Positions 1 to 8,277 of a stretch of 16,306 nt of DNA are shown in pieces; the first letter of the stretch is position 1; the number at the start of each line of letters is the position of its first letter. The notes under the pieces were generated by a model. It saw only the letters and a list, made by a program, of their open reading frames with translations, was not told where the DNA came from and did no database searches. The position numbers and the translations under genes are program-made. The stretch lies in NCBI GenBank assembly GCA_910578235.1, contig CAJTPP010000001.1, forward strand, positions 68,974-85,279. The letters run 5' to 3'. Source of the DNA: an uncultured Clostridia bacterium (GTDB lineage: Bacteria; Bacillota; Clostridia; UBA1381).

Positions 1-1
1 G

Positions 2-3000
2 GACGAGCCGAAAGAAATAATATACAGCGAGGATTTTGAAAAGTATAGTGTAGGCGATAAAGCAGGCTGGACTTCACCAGCGGGAACTGTATCGGTAAAG
101 TCTGACAATACAATCGGTATTGGTAAATATCAGACAGTTGTGTCTGGCAAGAGCGGTACATGTCGAAGCGGATATGTTGAACTTCCGAAGGCAATATCAG
201 AAAATTTTGTGTTTGAATGTGATTATAAATCTACTTCAGATATAAATGTATCAGATCTGGAGTTAGTGGAAAATAAAAATTCAATATACTCAAATCACGG
301 TGTATATTCAAATGCTAACTTTGCGTTTACTATGGCAAGGCCAAGAAACTCAAATTGTTATGTGTTAAATAATAAGTCGGATGACAGCGGTTTGTCTGTT
401 GCCAGTTATTCTGATCCCATCTTTAAAACAAAAGATATTACAGATAATCCGTGGATACATGTAAAGGTTGTCGGTGATATGACAAATCAAAAGGTTATTG
501 TATATATAACATCACTGGACGGAAAAGAAGAATATCATCATGGAATGTATGATATGAATGTGGGAAGAGGGAATAAAATAACCTCATGGAAATGTATTCA
601 TTTACTTTCTCCGACAACAGGAGGTGATACCTGTATTGATAATATTGAAATATATAAAGCTCGCAAGTCAGATCTTGCACCTATATATCATAAAGTAAAA
701 ATGATATGCAAGGCATATTCATTTGAGCAATATGTTCTGGATGGTGAGAGCGTTATAAATATTCCTGATATTTCAAGCTACGGACAGCATTTCGAGGGCT
801 GGAGTATAGGCAATGATACAACAAAGTATACGAGCGAGCAGTTAAAAAGCGTGCCTATAACTGCTCAATGTGAGATAATCGGCCACATAGGCGAAGGTTA
901 TATTGAAGCGCTAAGCAATATAGAATTCAAGGATTTTCCTGCGGGTAATGAACTTGTTATGGGAGCGGATGAAAATACGTTTGGTTCAAATCTTATTTCG
1001 GTTTCAATTACAGGTGAACAGGGTACAAGTCTTGTTACAAATCCTGACAATAGAGTAACAGATTATAAAGTGGAATGGACATTTGACGGTTTTCGCACGC
1101 TTGATGGCGCTCCTACAGGTGAAAGCGGGAATAAATACTGTGACAGTTATGCTCTTTTAGAAACGACAGACATATCTCATAACACAGCGGTGAATTTTAA
1201 ATTAAAGAAAACATCCGCTAATTATTATGGCAAAGTAACAGCTACAGTCACTTATAACGGAAAAATGCTCGCAGTATCAAAACCGCTTGTGCTATTGGGC
1301 GATAAATCGCAAAACAGTGCGGTTATTCTTCCAAAAGGCGGATATACAGCGAACTTTAATAAATACGAAAGCTCCCTAATGGGATATGATGCGGAAAACA
1401 ACGACATAGTCACAGGAGACTGGTCTAAGTCAGGCTCAGACGTAACATATATGTCTTTACAATCCGATAACAGCGGACAATTCCTGTCGTTTTCCAGAAT
1501 GGCAATCGGAAATTCGTCCTTTACGCATCAGGAAACAGGCAATATTGAAGGAGAAACCGTATTTGAGCAGGATATACGCTTCGGCATGAACGGAAGCATT
1601 GAATACGGCGCAGACACGTCAAAAGGCACTACCACGGCGTTTAACTCAACAGCGTTTAAGCTGAGCTTTGCAAATTCAAAATTCAGTTTTAACGGCAAAG
1701 AAATAGGCTCAGGCGCAAAGGATACATGGTATCATATTGTTATAACCGCCGACCCGACTTCAAAGCTTTGCAATGCAAAAATATATGAAAGCGATACACT
1801 TACAGCTCAATCGGAAACGGTTCCCTTTGACAGCAGCTTTACAGAGGGCAAATATCTGAGGTATACGCTCAGTGATAAGACTGCTAATACGGCAATAGAT
1901 GTCAACAATGTGATTGTACGCAGAGCTGAAATTGACGAAGATACATTTATTGTAACAGCTCCGCAGACTGCGGATATTCCAGAGAGCGGAACGCAAACGG
2001 CAGATTTGACAGTAACCGCAAAAACAGAGGACGGTACAAATGCGCTCGGAAAAGCCGAATGGATAATTGATGATGAATTTGCCGAGGGCGTAAGCATTGC
2101 TTCTACAGGCAATCAATCGGCACAGCTTAGTATAAGCGCAAACGCGTCATCAGGCGAGCTTCCTATAAAAGTTACAATAGACGGATGGTCAAAGACTGTA
2201 AATATAAAGCTGATAGGAACAAAAAATAATATCGCCTTTACAAGTGCGCCGACAGGCGTGCAGATCGGCACAAACGCGCAGTACAGCGCAGTTTTAAGAA
2301 ACGGTCAGGGCGATACAATCACCGGCGATATTACATATGAGTTATACAATGCTGAAAACACGGCAAAAATAACTCCTACAGGAATTAGCATAAACTCCTC
2401 AACGGGCGAGCTGACCGTTTCTGAAGATACGGCAGCACAGATTATAGGTATCCGCGCGTCAAACGGCGATATAAGTAAATTTGTAAGAGTAAATGTATAT
2501 GACCTTAAATTTGCGTTCGGTACAGGTAGCGTTAAAGACGGCTACACACCTGTCAGCGCGTCCACTACATACAGCGAAAACCGAGGCTACGGAATAGAGG
2601 GGACAGCAACAGTCGGAAACGGAACAATGTCAAATCTGACATTTAAGGTAAAGCTTGAAAAAGGTAAGGTTTATAATGTTAAGGCGAAGTATAATGGCAA
2701 AATTGTATGTGAGAAAATCAACTCGTCCTTAACAGGTTTTGAACGCTTAAAATCCGCTCTTGAAACCGACACATATGACGTCGCAATTTTCGGAGATAAT
2801 ATTATGGACATAACTGTTCCGAAAGACAGCGTGATAGCGTCAGTAGAGATTACTCCTGTTACTAAAACTAAGGCAAGTAAGCCCGATTGGTGGGCAATAG
2901 GCGACTCGACCGTACAGCAAAACGGCTCGTGGGGGTATACTATTGCAGCAACTGAAACAACAGACCTTTCAAAGTATCCCGAGCTTGCAGAGGTTGTTAA

Positions 3001-3604
3001 TGGTTTCCACAACAGCGGAAAAGCGGGCGAGCAGCATAGAAACTTCTATTCAAACGGCAGACTGAACAGTATTTTAACAAAAATGAATATTGGCGATGTT
3101 GTTTCCATAAGCGGTATGGGCACAAACGACTCGTCAAGCACGCTTGAGCAGTTTAAGGCGTATGATGAAGCGTATATGAACGCTATTATTGATATGGGCG
3201 GCTATGTAATACTCGGTTCATATACTCCATCAGGAAATTACGGCGCGACAGAGGGCAATGTTTATGACGCCGATACAATGACATTTAAGGGTATGCGTAC
3301 AAACGCATATGACAGAGCGATTAGGGAATTGTATGGGGAAAACAGGGATAACCCGAAGCTATTAGGCTTCATAGATATAGGCAAAATAGCGGATGAAAAA
3401 ATGACTGCTGATGTAAAAGCGGTATATGATACGGAAATATCAGAAGGAAAAAACGAAACTGGGGCAAGAACTGCAGCAAATGTAAAGGCAGAGGAAATGA
3501 TGGCGTGGTGGAAAGACTACAACCATTATTATACAACCTTCTCAAACTATATTTTACCTGATATTATATCTGAAGCTGTAAAGCTTATACAGCAAATACA
3601 ATAA
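2..3604 (+). CDS. Large secreted modular protein with C-terminal CE12-like SGNH esterase (5' partial)
   Basis: The reading frame is open from the window edge, so the true start and any signal peptide lie upstream; the first GTG at 140 is not a credible start. Modules in order: a concanavalin A/LamG-like region (about 2-680), an InlB-repeat-like segment (about 690-860, with a FEGWS motif), an Ig-like region, a second LamG-like region (about 1320-1930), Ig-like spacers (about 1930-2500), a galactose-binding-like segment with a RGYGIEG motif (2510-2860), then an SGNH hydrolase. SGNH evidence: block I GDST with the nucleophile Ser codon at 2906, block II GKAGEQHRNFYSNGRL near 3020, block III GTND at 3119-3130, and Asp (3515) and His (3524) in DYNH near the end. 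This order matches rhamnogalacturonan acetylesterases (family CE12), which remove acetyl groups from pectin, so an extracellular pectin esterase is inferred. No anchor is seen at the C-terminus. A hairpin terminator follows. The esterase call is firm for fold and less sure for substrate. Confidence 0.85.
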   Translation, partial: DEPKEIIYSEDFEKYSVGDKAGWTSPAGTVSVKSDNTIGIGKYQTVVSGKSGTCRSGYVELPKAISENFVFECDYKSTSDINVSDLELVENKNSIYSNHGVYSNANFAFTMARPRNSNCYVLNNKSDDSGLSVASYSDPIFKTKDITDNPWIHVKVVGDMTNQKVIVYITSLDGKEEYHHGMYDMNVGRGNKITSWKCIHLLSPTTGGDTCIDNIEIYKARKSDLAPIYHKVKMICKAYSFEQYVLDGESVINIPDISSYGQHFEGWSIGNDTTKYTSEQLKSVPITAQCEIIGHIGEGYIEALSNIEFKDFPAGNELVMGADENTFGSNLISVSITGEQGTSLVTNPDNRVTDYKVEWTFDGFRTLDGAPTGESGNKYCDSYALLETTDISHNTAVNFKLKKTSANYYGKVTATVTYNGKMLAVSKPLVLLGDKSQNSAVILPKGGYTANFNKYESSLMGYDAENNDIVTGDWSKSGSDVTYMSLQSDNSGQFLSFSRMAIGNSSFTHQETGNIEGETVFEQDIRFGMNGSIEYGADTSKGTTTAFNSTAFKLSFANSKFSFNGKEIGSGAKDTWYHIVITADPTSKLCNAKIYESDTLTAQSETVPFDSSFTEGKYLRYTLSDKTANTAIDVNNVIVRRAEIDEDTFIVTAPQTADIPESGTQTADLTVTAKTEDGTNALGKAEWIIDDEFAEGVSIASTGNQSAQLSISANASSGELPIKVTIDGWSKTVNIKLIGTKNNIAFTSAPTGVQIGTNAQYSAVLRNGQGDTITGDITYELYNAENTAKITPTGISINSSTGELTVSEDTAAQIIGIRASNGDISKFVRVNVYDLKFAFGTGSVKDGYTPVSASTTYSENRGYGIEGTATVGNGTMSNLTFKVKLEKGKVYNVKAKYNGKIVCEKINSSLTGFERLKSALETDTYDVAIFGDNIMDITVPKDSVIASVEITPVTKTKASKPDWWAIGDSTVQQNGSWGYTIAATETTDLSKYPELAEVVNGFHNSGKAGEQHRNFYSNGRLNSILTKMNIGDVVSISGMGTNDSSSTLEQFKAYDEAYMNAIIDMGGYVILGSYTPSGNYGATEGNVYDADTMTFKGMRTNAYDRAIRELYGENRDNPKLLGFIDIGKIADEKMTADVKAVYDTEISEGKNETGARTAANVKAEEMMAWWKDYNHYYTTFSNYILPDIISEAVKLIQQIQ

Positions 3605-3620
3605 ATACAACTCTCTCTTT

Positions 3621-3662
3621 AAAGCATGAATTGCCTGTTTTATACAGGTAGTTCATGCTTTT
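3621..3662 (+). terminator. Rho-independent terminator after the esterase gene
   Basis: Starting 17 nt after the stop codon, AAAGCATGAATTGCCTG pairs with CAGGTAGTTCATGCTTT (17 pairs, two G-U) around a 7-nt loop, followed by a short T-rich tail. The outer ten pairs are perfect. The T tract is short, so some read-through is possible. Confidence 0.75.
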
Positions 3663-3709
3663 ATATAACAAATGCAAGCAAGCACATTTGTAAAAATACG
3701 GAAGTTATA

Positions 3710-3738
3710 TTGAAAATTATTCTTGTTTATGATATAAT
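3710..3738 (+). promoter_or_regulatory. Sigma-A-type promoter for the NSS transporter
   Basis: TTGAAA (3710-3715), a 17-bp spacer and TATAAT (3733-3738), with a TG one base before the -10 (extended -10). Transcription would start near 3745, giving a leader of about 45 nt before the ATG at 3792. No riboswitch-like structure is apparent in that leader. Confidence 0.75.
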
Positions 3739-3791
3739 AAAAATAATATTATAATGTAAACATATAAAAAGGATTGTCTGGTGGAAAGGTT

Positions 3792-5267
3792 ATGGGAAAA
3801 AGAGAAAAATTTAGTTCAAGACTGGGATTTATATTAGTATCTGCCGGATGTGCGGTAGGACTTGGCAATGTATGGAAATTTCCGTATATGTGCGGTCGAT
3901 ATGGTGGTGCGGCGTTTATTTTAATATATCTTGTCTTTCTTCTTATACTGGGATTTCCGATTATTATCTGTGAGTTTTCAGTGGGACGAGGAAGCCAGAA
4001 AAGCTGTGCAGCTTCATTTAGAAAACTTGAAGCAAACGGGGCGCGATGGCATCATTACAGTTATTTCTGCATGGCTGGAAATTACTTGCTTATGATGTTT
4101 TACACTATGGTTTCCGGATGGATGTTATACTATTGCTATCGCTGTGCAATCGGTGAATTTACAGGTACAGTGTTAACAGCCGCGGCTGTAAAGGATAAAT
4201 TTACAGATATGACTGCTTCACCAGGAACTTTGATTATATGGACTATACTATCAATTATTCTTGCGTTTGGCATTTGTTCAAGAGGACTGAAAAAAGGGGT
4301 AGAGAAGATTACAAAAATAATGATGGTATGTTTGTTGGTGCTTATTGCAGTTCTGGCGATTCATTCTGTTATGCTTCCGAGCGCTATAGAGGGAGTTAAA
4401 TTTTATTTAATTCCTGACTTTCAGTCAATAATTGATAATGGTATAGGAAATGTTGTATTTGGCGCAATGTCCCAAGCGTTTTTTACGCTGAGTTTAGGAA
4501 TTGGTGCAATGGCGATTTTTGGAAGTTATCTTGATAAAAGTCGTTCTCTTGCCGGTGAAGCATTAAGTATAGGAATACTTGATACTTTTGTTGCTCTTAT
4601 GGCAGGACTTATTATAATTCCAGCATGTTTTTCATTTGGAATTGAGCCGGATGCCGGACCATCGCTGATATTTATTACACTGCCTAACATCTTTAATCAG
4701 ATGGCAGGAGGGCGTATATGGGGAACATTGTTCTTTTTGTTCCTGTCCTTTGCGGCGTTATCAACCGTGATTGCAGTATTTGAAAATATTATATCCTTTG
4801 CGATGGATCTGTGGGGCTGGAGCAGAAAAAAATCAGTTATAGTAAATATTGTAGCAATTATTATTTTGTCTATACCGTGTATTCTCGGATTTAATATTTT
4901 GTCACAATTTCAGCCACTTGGTGAAGGAAGTAACATTATGGATTTAGAAGATTTTCTCGTATCAAACAATTTGCTTCCTATAGGTTCTATTGTATATCTT
5001 CTTTTCTGTACTACCAGAAACGGATGGGGGTGGAATAACTTTATTAAGGAGGCTAACAGTGGTAAGGGAATGAAACTGTCTGAAAAAATAAAATGGTATA
5101 TGACATATGTTTTACCTATTATTGTAGTTGTCATTTATCTTAAAGGATATTATGATATGTTTAGTTCTAAGGGAATAGTATATATGGTGCCATGGTTTGC
5201 TGTAGCTATCATATTCCTTGGAGTCGTATTCTGGATGGCATTTAGCCGAAAGAGAAAAAAGCTATAG
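3792..5267 (+). CDS. Sodium-dependent transporter, NSS/SNF family (LeuT fold)
   Basis: A 491-residue membrane protein that should import an amino acid or a related small molecule with Na+. The N-terminus has the family signature: SRLGFILVSAG followed by AVGLGNVWKFPY (about residues 9-32), the first half of the broken helix 1 that binds Na+ and substrate in LeuT. A glycine pair before helix 2 (GGAAF) and Glu61 in CEFSVGR match conserved LeuT positions. Helix 6 carries SQAFFTLSLGIGAM. I count twelve hydrophobic segments, the last ending in a basic tail (RKRKKL); many bacterial members have eleven. The ATG at 3792 is preferred over an in-frame TTG at 3774 because family proteins begin just before KREKFSSRLGF; upstream GGTGG gives an acceptable ribosome site. 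It is a single-gene unit between its own promoter and a strong terminator. The substrate cannot be told from the sequence. Confidence 0.93.
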   Translation: MGKREKFSSRLGFILVSAGCAVGLGNVWKFPYMCGRYGGAAFILIYLVFLLILGFPIIICEFSVGRGSQKSCAASFRKLEANGARWHHYSYFCMAGNYLLMMFYTMVSGWMLYYCYRCAIGEFTGTVLTAAAVKDKFTDMTASPGTLIIWTILSIILAFGICSRGLKKGVEKITKIMMVCLLVLIAVLAIHSVMLPSAIEGVKFYLIPDFQSIIDNGIGNVVFGAMSQAFFTLSLGIGAMAIFGSYLDKSRSLAGEALSIGILDTFVALMAGLIIIPACFSFGIEPDAGPSLIFITLPNIFNQMAGGRIWGTLFFLFLSFAALSTVIAVFENIISFAMDLWGWSRKKSVIVNIVAIIILSIPCILGFNILSQFQPLGEGSNIMDLEDFLVSNNLLPIGSIVYLLFCTTRNGWGWNNFIKEANSGKGMKLSEKIKWYMTYVLPIIVVVIYLKGYYDMFSSKGIVYMVPWFAVAIIFLGVVFWMAFSRKRKKL

Positions 5268-5312
5268 TTCTCCAGTCTTGTACTGTTTAATAACTTATTG
5301 CTTATGCTACTT

Positions 5313-5356
5313 AGAACAAAAAAACAAGCTTGACATATCGCTTGTTTTTTTGTTCT
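5313..5356 (+). terminator. Strong Rho-independent terminator after the transporter gene
   Basis: AGAACAAAAAAACAAGC and GCTTGTTTTTTTGTTCT form a perfect 17-bp stem around a 10-nt loop, followed by a T-rich tail (TTATTTTT). It lies 45 nt after the transporter stop. The stem is symmetric, so it may also slow transcripts arriving from the convergent gene at 5510-7369, but on that strand no T tract follows. Confidence 0.85.
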
Positions 5357-5401
5357 TTATTTTTAAAGTACGTAACAAGGGGATAGTGCATAAAATATGA
5401 A

Positions 5402-5489
5402 ATAAGCATAACGCTAATTTAAGTCGAATAAATCACTCTTTATTATACTTAGATGTATATTTTTATTATTCTCATAAGCATAGCGTTAA
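5402..5489. repeat. Pair of 16-nt repeats between convergent genes
   Basis: ATAAGCATAACGCTAA (5402-5417) and ATAAGCATAGCGTTAA (5474-5489) are direct repeats differing at two positions. The two differences make the 8-nt cores TAACGCTA and TAGCGTTA exact reverse complements of each other, so the pair is direct and inverted at once. The DNA between is AT-rich and non-coding. Function is unknown: possible protein-binding sites, a weak terminator for the gene at 5510-7369, or remains of an insertion boundary. Confidence 0.55.
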
Positions 5490-5509
5490 CAAACAACAAA
5501 TCACAGCTC

Positions 5510-7369
5510 TCAAGAGCGTGTTAATGGTGCCATCTTCTCAAGCGGTTGCAGCGTTGTTAGATCCCAAAGGAAAGCCACAAGACGATCGGACTGCGGAATT
5601 TCAGTCCGCATCTCCACAGTATATGTCAAATTTGAATTATTTACAAGTGTAGCCTGACCAATCGCATCTAATGTTCCGCTTTCATTATATGCGGCGATCA
5701 ATATAACACCATTTTTAGGAGGCCTGCTGGAAAGCTGGAACGTCACAATGGAGCCCTGCACGTCCGCTGTGACATTACCCCACTCAAAATCCGTTTTGAC
5801 ACCAGTGGCAGGGATAACCTCGCGTAAAGTTTCATCACAGATGGTACAGGAGTAAATTCTCAACCCATCTTCGGTTTCGGTCGCCTCCTGAATTACTTCA
5901 CTCCTACCCCATTCATGCTCATGTTTGGGGTTTGGATCTGGATCTTTAGGCAGCTCTCCGTAATGCATTGTTACCCTTTGCAAAATAGATGTTAAATCAG
6001 GTGATTTCCAAATATTATTCCATTGCGCTTCTGTGCCTTTAAAGTATATGTCCGTCAAAGCAGTATTGATAAAAGCGTTTCTCTCTATATCTGTTACACT
6101 GTCCGGAATGATAAGGACGGACATAGTGCGACAGGAACTAAACGCAGACTCTCCGATTGTTGTTACACCTTGAGGGATTTCCAGACCGGTAAACATATAA
6201 TAGCAGTTATAGAACATCTCTGTACTGATTTTGTCTATATGTTCAGGAAGTGTAAAAGGAAACAGATTCCAGCACCCCATAAATAGATTATCGCCCATTT
6301 TTACGGTGTTTTTATTACCAGACGCAAATGTCACAAAGTTCAGTGCTGTACAATTATAAAAGGCTCCAGATCCCAAATCTGCGATACTGGCAGGCAAATC
6401 TACAGATACCAGCTTCGTGCATCCCTGAAAAGCTCGTTGCCCGATTGAGCTTACTCCTTCCATCATAGACGCAAGCGCAAGATTTGCACATGCGCGAAAA
6501 GCATCATCACCAATGTTTTTTACACTTCCCGGAATAGTCACAGAAATCAGCGAGCTTTCACGGAAAGCGTTGCTTTTAATTTCTGTCACAGTATCAGGGA
6601 TTCTGATGGTAAGCGAGTTACTCATCCAAAAGGCGGCCTTACCAATCGTCGTAATGCCATCTTCTATCACGATTTTCATAATTTTATCATTGTAACTGTA
6701 CCACGGCTGATCTGAACAACTGTTAAAATCAGGCATAGCTCCTGTACCAGAGATGGTCAGAGTTCCCGCCTTTGTCAGCGACCAGCTAAGTCCAGTACCA
6801 AATTGTCCATTCACAATGAGTTCATTGGCACTTTCGTCTGTCGGCGGAATGTAGCCCTCCGGATAGCGTGTAATATAATGGCTAACATCTCTTTTGAATT
6901 CAGCTTCTGTCATGGTGCGTCCCCAATGAACTTTTCCCAAGTAATTTCCCTCTGCTAATACCAGTCCATTGTCACTCACTTGAAGAACGATTACAGTATG
7001 GGTATCATTGTTTGTACGTAGGATATCTCCAATTTTTACCTGATCAATCGAAACTGACGTGTACTGCCTTGCAGGCAAATTCCCAAAGGCTATGTCGCTT
7101 AACTGAAACGCGAACGCCACACAACCTGTTGCAATAATGTTTTTCCCATCGATGGGTCCACCTTTAAAATTTTTATAGGTATGCGTGTGATCATTCCATA
7201 TCGTTCCTTCCGCTAACCCTTCAACATTCTTCTGGGCAATGAGGATGTTATAGACCTCATCAGGGGTAGGAACCGCATCGTCGTCCGCAGCCAGAGATGA
7301 GTATGGCAGCAAAGACAGTATTATACCTAAAGCCAGATAAATGGCTAATAGACGTTTCCATAGTTTCAT
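5510..7369 (-). CDS. Secreted CHAP/NlpC-like cysteine hydrolase domain with BspA-type leucine-rich repeats
   Basis: A 619-residue exported protein. Residues 1-27 are a signal peptide (basic start, hydrophobic core, cleavage probably after SLA). Residues about 33-170 look like a CHAP or NlpC/P60-type papain-fold domain: Cys83 in ATGCVAFAF, VKIGDI before the His124 segment DTHTVIVL, then LAEGNY with Glu140/Asn142 as possible third catalytic residue. Residues about 225-465 are BspA/TpLRR repeats (IPDTVTEIKSNAF, VTTIGESAFSSC and relatives). A zinc-ribbon-like motif follows (HEHEW at 483-487 and CTIC at 508-511), then a C-terminal beta module with AFLWDL (about 524-619) common in secreted clostridial proteins. 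There is no LPXTG anchor or membrane tail. AGGAGG lies 8 nt before the ATG. The gene has its own promoter and is about 48% GC in sampled lines against about 33% on either side, suggesting transfer. Adhesion or wall/peptide hydrolysis is inferred. Confidence 0.88.
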   Translation of the reverse strand: MKLWKRLLAIYLALGIILSLLPYSSLAADDDAVPTPDEVYNILIAQKNVEGLAEGTIWNDHTHTYKNFKGGPIDGKNIIATGCVAFAFQLSDIAFGNLPARQYTSVSIDQVKIGDILRTNNDTHTVIVLQVSDNGLVLAEGNYLGKVHWGRTMTEAEFKRDVSHYITRYPEGYIPPTDESANELIVNGQFGTGLSWSLTKAGTLTISGTGAMPDFNSCSDQPWYSYNDKIMKIVIEDGITTIGKAAFWMSNSLTIRIPDTVTEIKSNAFRESSLISVTIPGSVKNIGDDAFRACANLALASMMEGVSSIGQRAFQGCTKLVSVDLPASIADLGSGAFYNCTALNFVTFASGNKNTVKMGDNLFMGCWNLFPFTLPEHIDKISTEMFYNCYYMFTGLEIPQGVTTIGESAFSSCRTMSVLIIPDSVTDIERNAFINTALTDIYFKGTEAQWNNIWKSPDLTSILQRVTMHYGELPKDPDPNPKHEHEWGRSEVIQEATETEDGLRIYSCTICDETLREVIPATGVKTDFEWGNVTADVQGSIVTFQLSSRPPKNGVILIAAYNESGTLDAIGQATLVNNSNLTYTVEMRTEIPQSDRLVAFLWDLTTLQPLEKMAPLTRS

Positions 7370-7401
7370 AGAGATTTCCTCCTAATATTTATTATTTTTC
7401 C

Positions 7402-7430
7402 ATTTTACTATGTTTCAGGCAAAATGTCAA
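7402..7430 (-). promoter_or_regulatory. Consensus promoter for the CHAP-LRR gene
   Basis: On the minus strand: TTGACA (7430-7425), a 17-bp spacer and TAAAAT (7407-7402). The start site would fall near 7395, about 26 nt before the ATG and just upstream of the AGGAGG at 7383-7378. It directly follows the probable terminator of the preceding gene. Confidence 0.75.
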
Positions 7431-7432
7431 TG

Positions 7433-7454
7433 AAAAAAGAAACGAAAAAGTTTC
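7433..7454 (-). terminator. Probable weak terminator after the GNAT gene
   Basis: On the minus strand, GAAAC, a 6-nt loop and GTTTC form a short 5-bp stem followed directly by six T, 7 nt after the GNAT stop. The stem is weak, so read-through into the downstream CHAP-LRR gene is possible. An alternative outer pairing (AATGAAA with TTTCATT) competes with it. Confidence 0.4.
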
Positions 7455-7461
7455 ATTTATT

Positions 7462-8271
7462 CTATTCCGGAATAAGTCTTGGTTTCTGCATATTTCTCTT
7501 ATCCTTAGCACAGATTTTGTCAACAACTTCATATTCTCTGGCCGTCAATTCAACCCATGCGGGACGAAATCCACATTTTACAGCATTACGCTCAGATTTT
7601 ATATTTGACCATGCAGCACAATAAAAAGGTACTTTGCCTAAATCAATAATTTCGCAAGCCAGATTGCTTGTCAGAGCTGACGCAATTCCTTTTTGCCTGT
7701 ATTCGGGTAATACATCAATTCCTATTTGGTACATACTTTCACAATCAGCCGAACAAGCTGCTAATCCAACAAGTTTATCTTTATCGTATGCTCCAACTCC
7801 CAGAATATCAAATTCCTTTCTTTCAGCACAAAGCGCATTACTCCATTCAGGCTTGTATAATTTTTCAAAATCATGCTTATATAGAAGTTTTACGTCATAA
7901 TCACATGTAAGGCGTTTGATTTTTGTAATATCAGGCAAAAAATATTTAGCCATAAAGCATATTTTAAGCCCAAAGATATTTAATTTTTCGTTCAATAGAT
8001 ATATATTAGGAGTTTCAAAACAACGATAGGCAGGATATTTTTCTATAAATTCTATTACTGCCGTTTTTGTGCGTTCACTAACTTGAGCAACAATATTATT
8101 GCCATAGGATACCAAGTCGCATTCATACGGCAAATGAAGATAACTTCTTGCTTTACTATTTCTTTTAGAAATAGTAACTACATTATTATTCCGTAAAAAA
8201 TCCTCTGCCTGACAATTGCAGTCATATGCGGATTGCTTTAATGCAATATCGAAAATTTCTTCATTATTCAT
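7462..8271 (-). CDS. GNAT-family N-acetyltransferase
   Basis: A 269-residue cytoplasmic protein. The C-terminal half is a GNAT acetyltransferase fold: a beta strand YQIGIDVLPEY leads into the acetyl-CoA pyrophosphate loop RQKGIASALT (about residues 195-204), followed by SNIKSERNAVKCGFRPAW, the usual end motif in which the substrate-side helix precedes a conserved GF. The N-terminal half (NNEEIFDIALKQSAYDC and FETPNIYLLNE) resembles a two-part subfamily common in clostridia whose substrate I do not know. The start ATG lies 6 nt after the folD stop, and its ribosome site (AAAAGG) sits within the last folD codons, so the two are probably translationally coupled. It is the last gene of the ftsK-ygiQ-folD cluster and is followed by a weak hairpin terminator. 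Activity is assigned with confidence; the acceptor is unknown. Confidence 0.88.
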   Translation of the reverse strand: MNNEEIFDIALKQSAYDCNCQAEDFLRNNNVVTISKRNSKARSYLHLPYECDLVSYGNNIVAQVSERTKTAVIEFIEKYPAYRCFETPNIYLLNEKLNIFGLKICFMAKYFLPDITKIKRLTCDYDVKLLYKHDFEKLYKPEWSNALCAERKEFDILGVGAYDKDKLVGLAACSADCESMYQIGIDVLPEYRQKGIASALTSNLACEIIDLGKVPFYCAAWSNIKSERNAVKCGFRPAWVELTAREYEVVDKICAKDKRNMQKPRLIPE

Positions 8272-8277
8272 CTATTG

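Noticed and set aside
1760..2116. Minus-strand frames of 101-118 codons within the esterase gene
   Set aside because: Antisense shadows of a clearly coding modular protein; low-complexity translations and no ribosome sites.
3774..3791. TTG start that would lengthen the transporter by six residues
   Set aside because: The purine-rich stretch touches the TTG with no spacing, and family members start just before KREKFSSRLGF, so the ATG at 3792 is preferred.
5218..5400. 60-codon plus-strand frame
   Set aside because: It overlaps the transporter end and runs through the strong terminator hairpin at 5313-5356; no ribosome site or recognisable sequence.
5503..5520. GCTCTCAAGAGC palindrome at the stop codon of the CHAP-LRR gene
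   Set aside because: At most four to five pairs with a loop too small or just sufficient, and no T tract after it; not a credible terminator.
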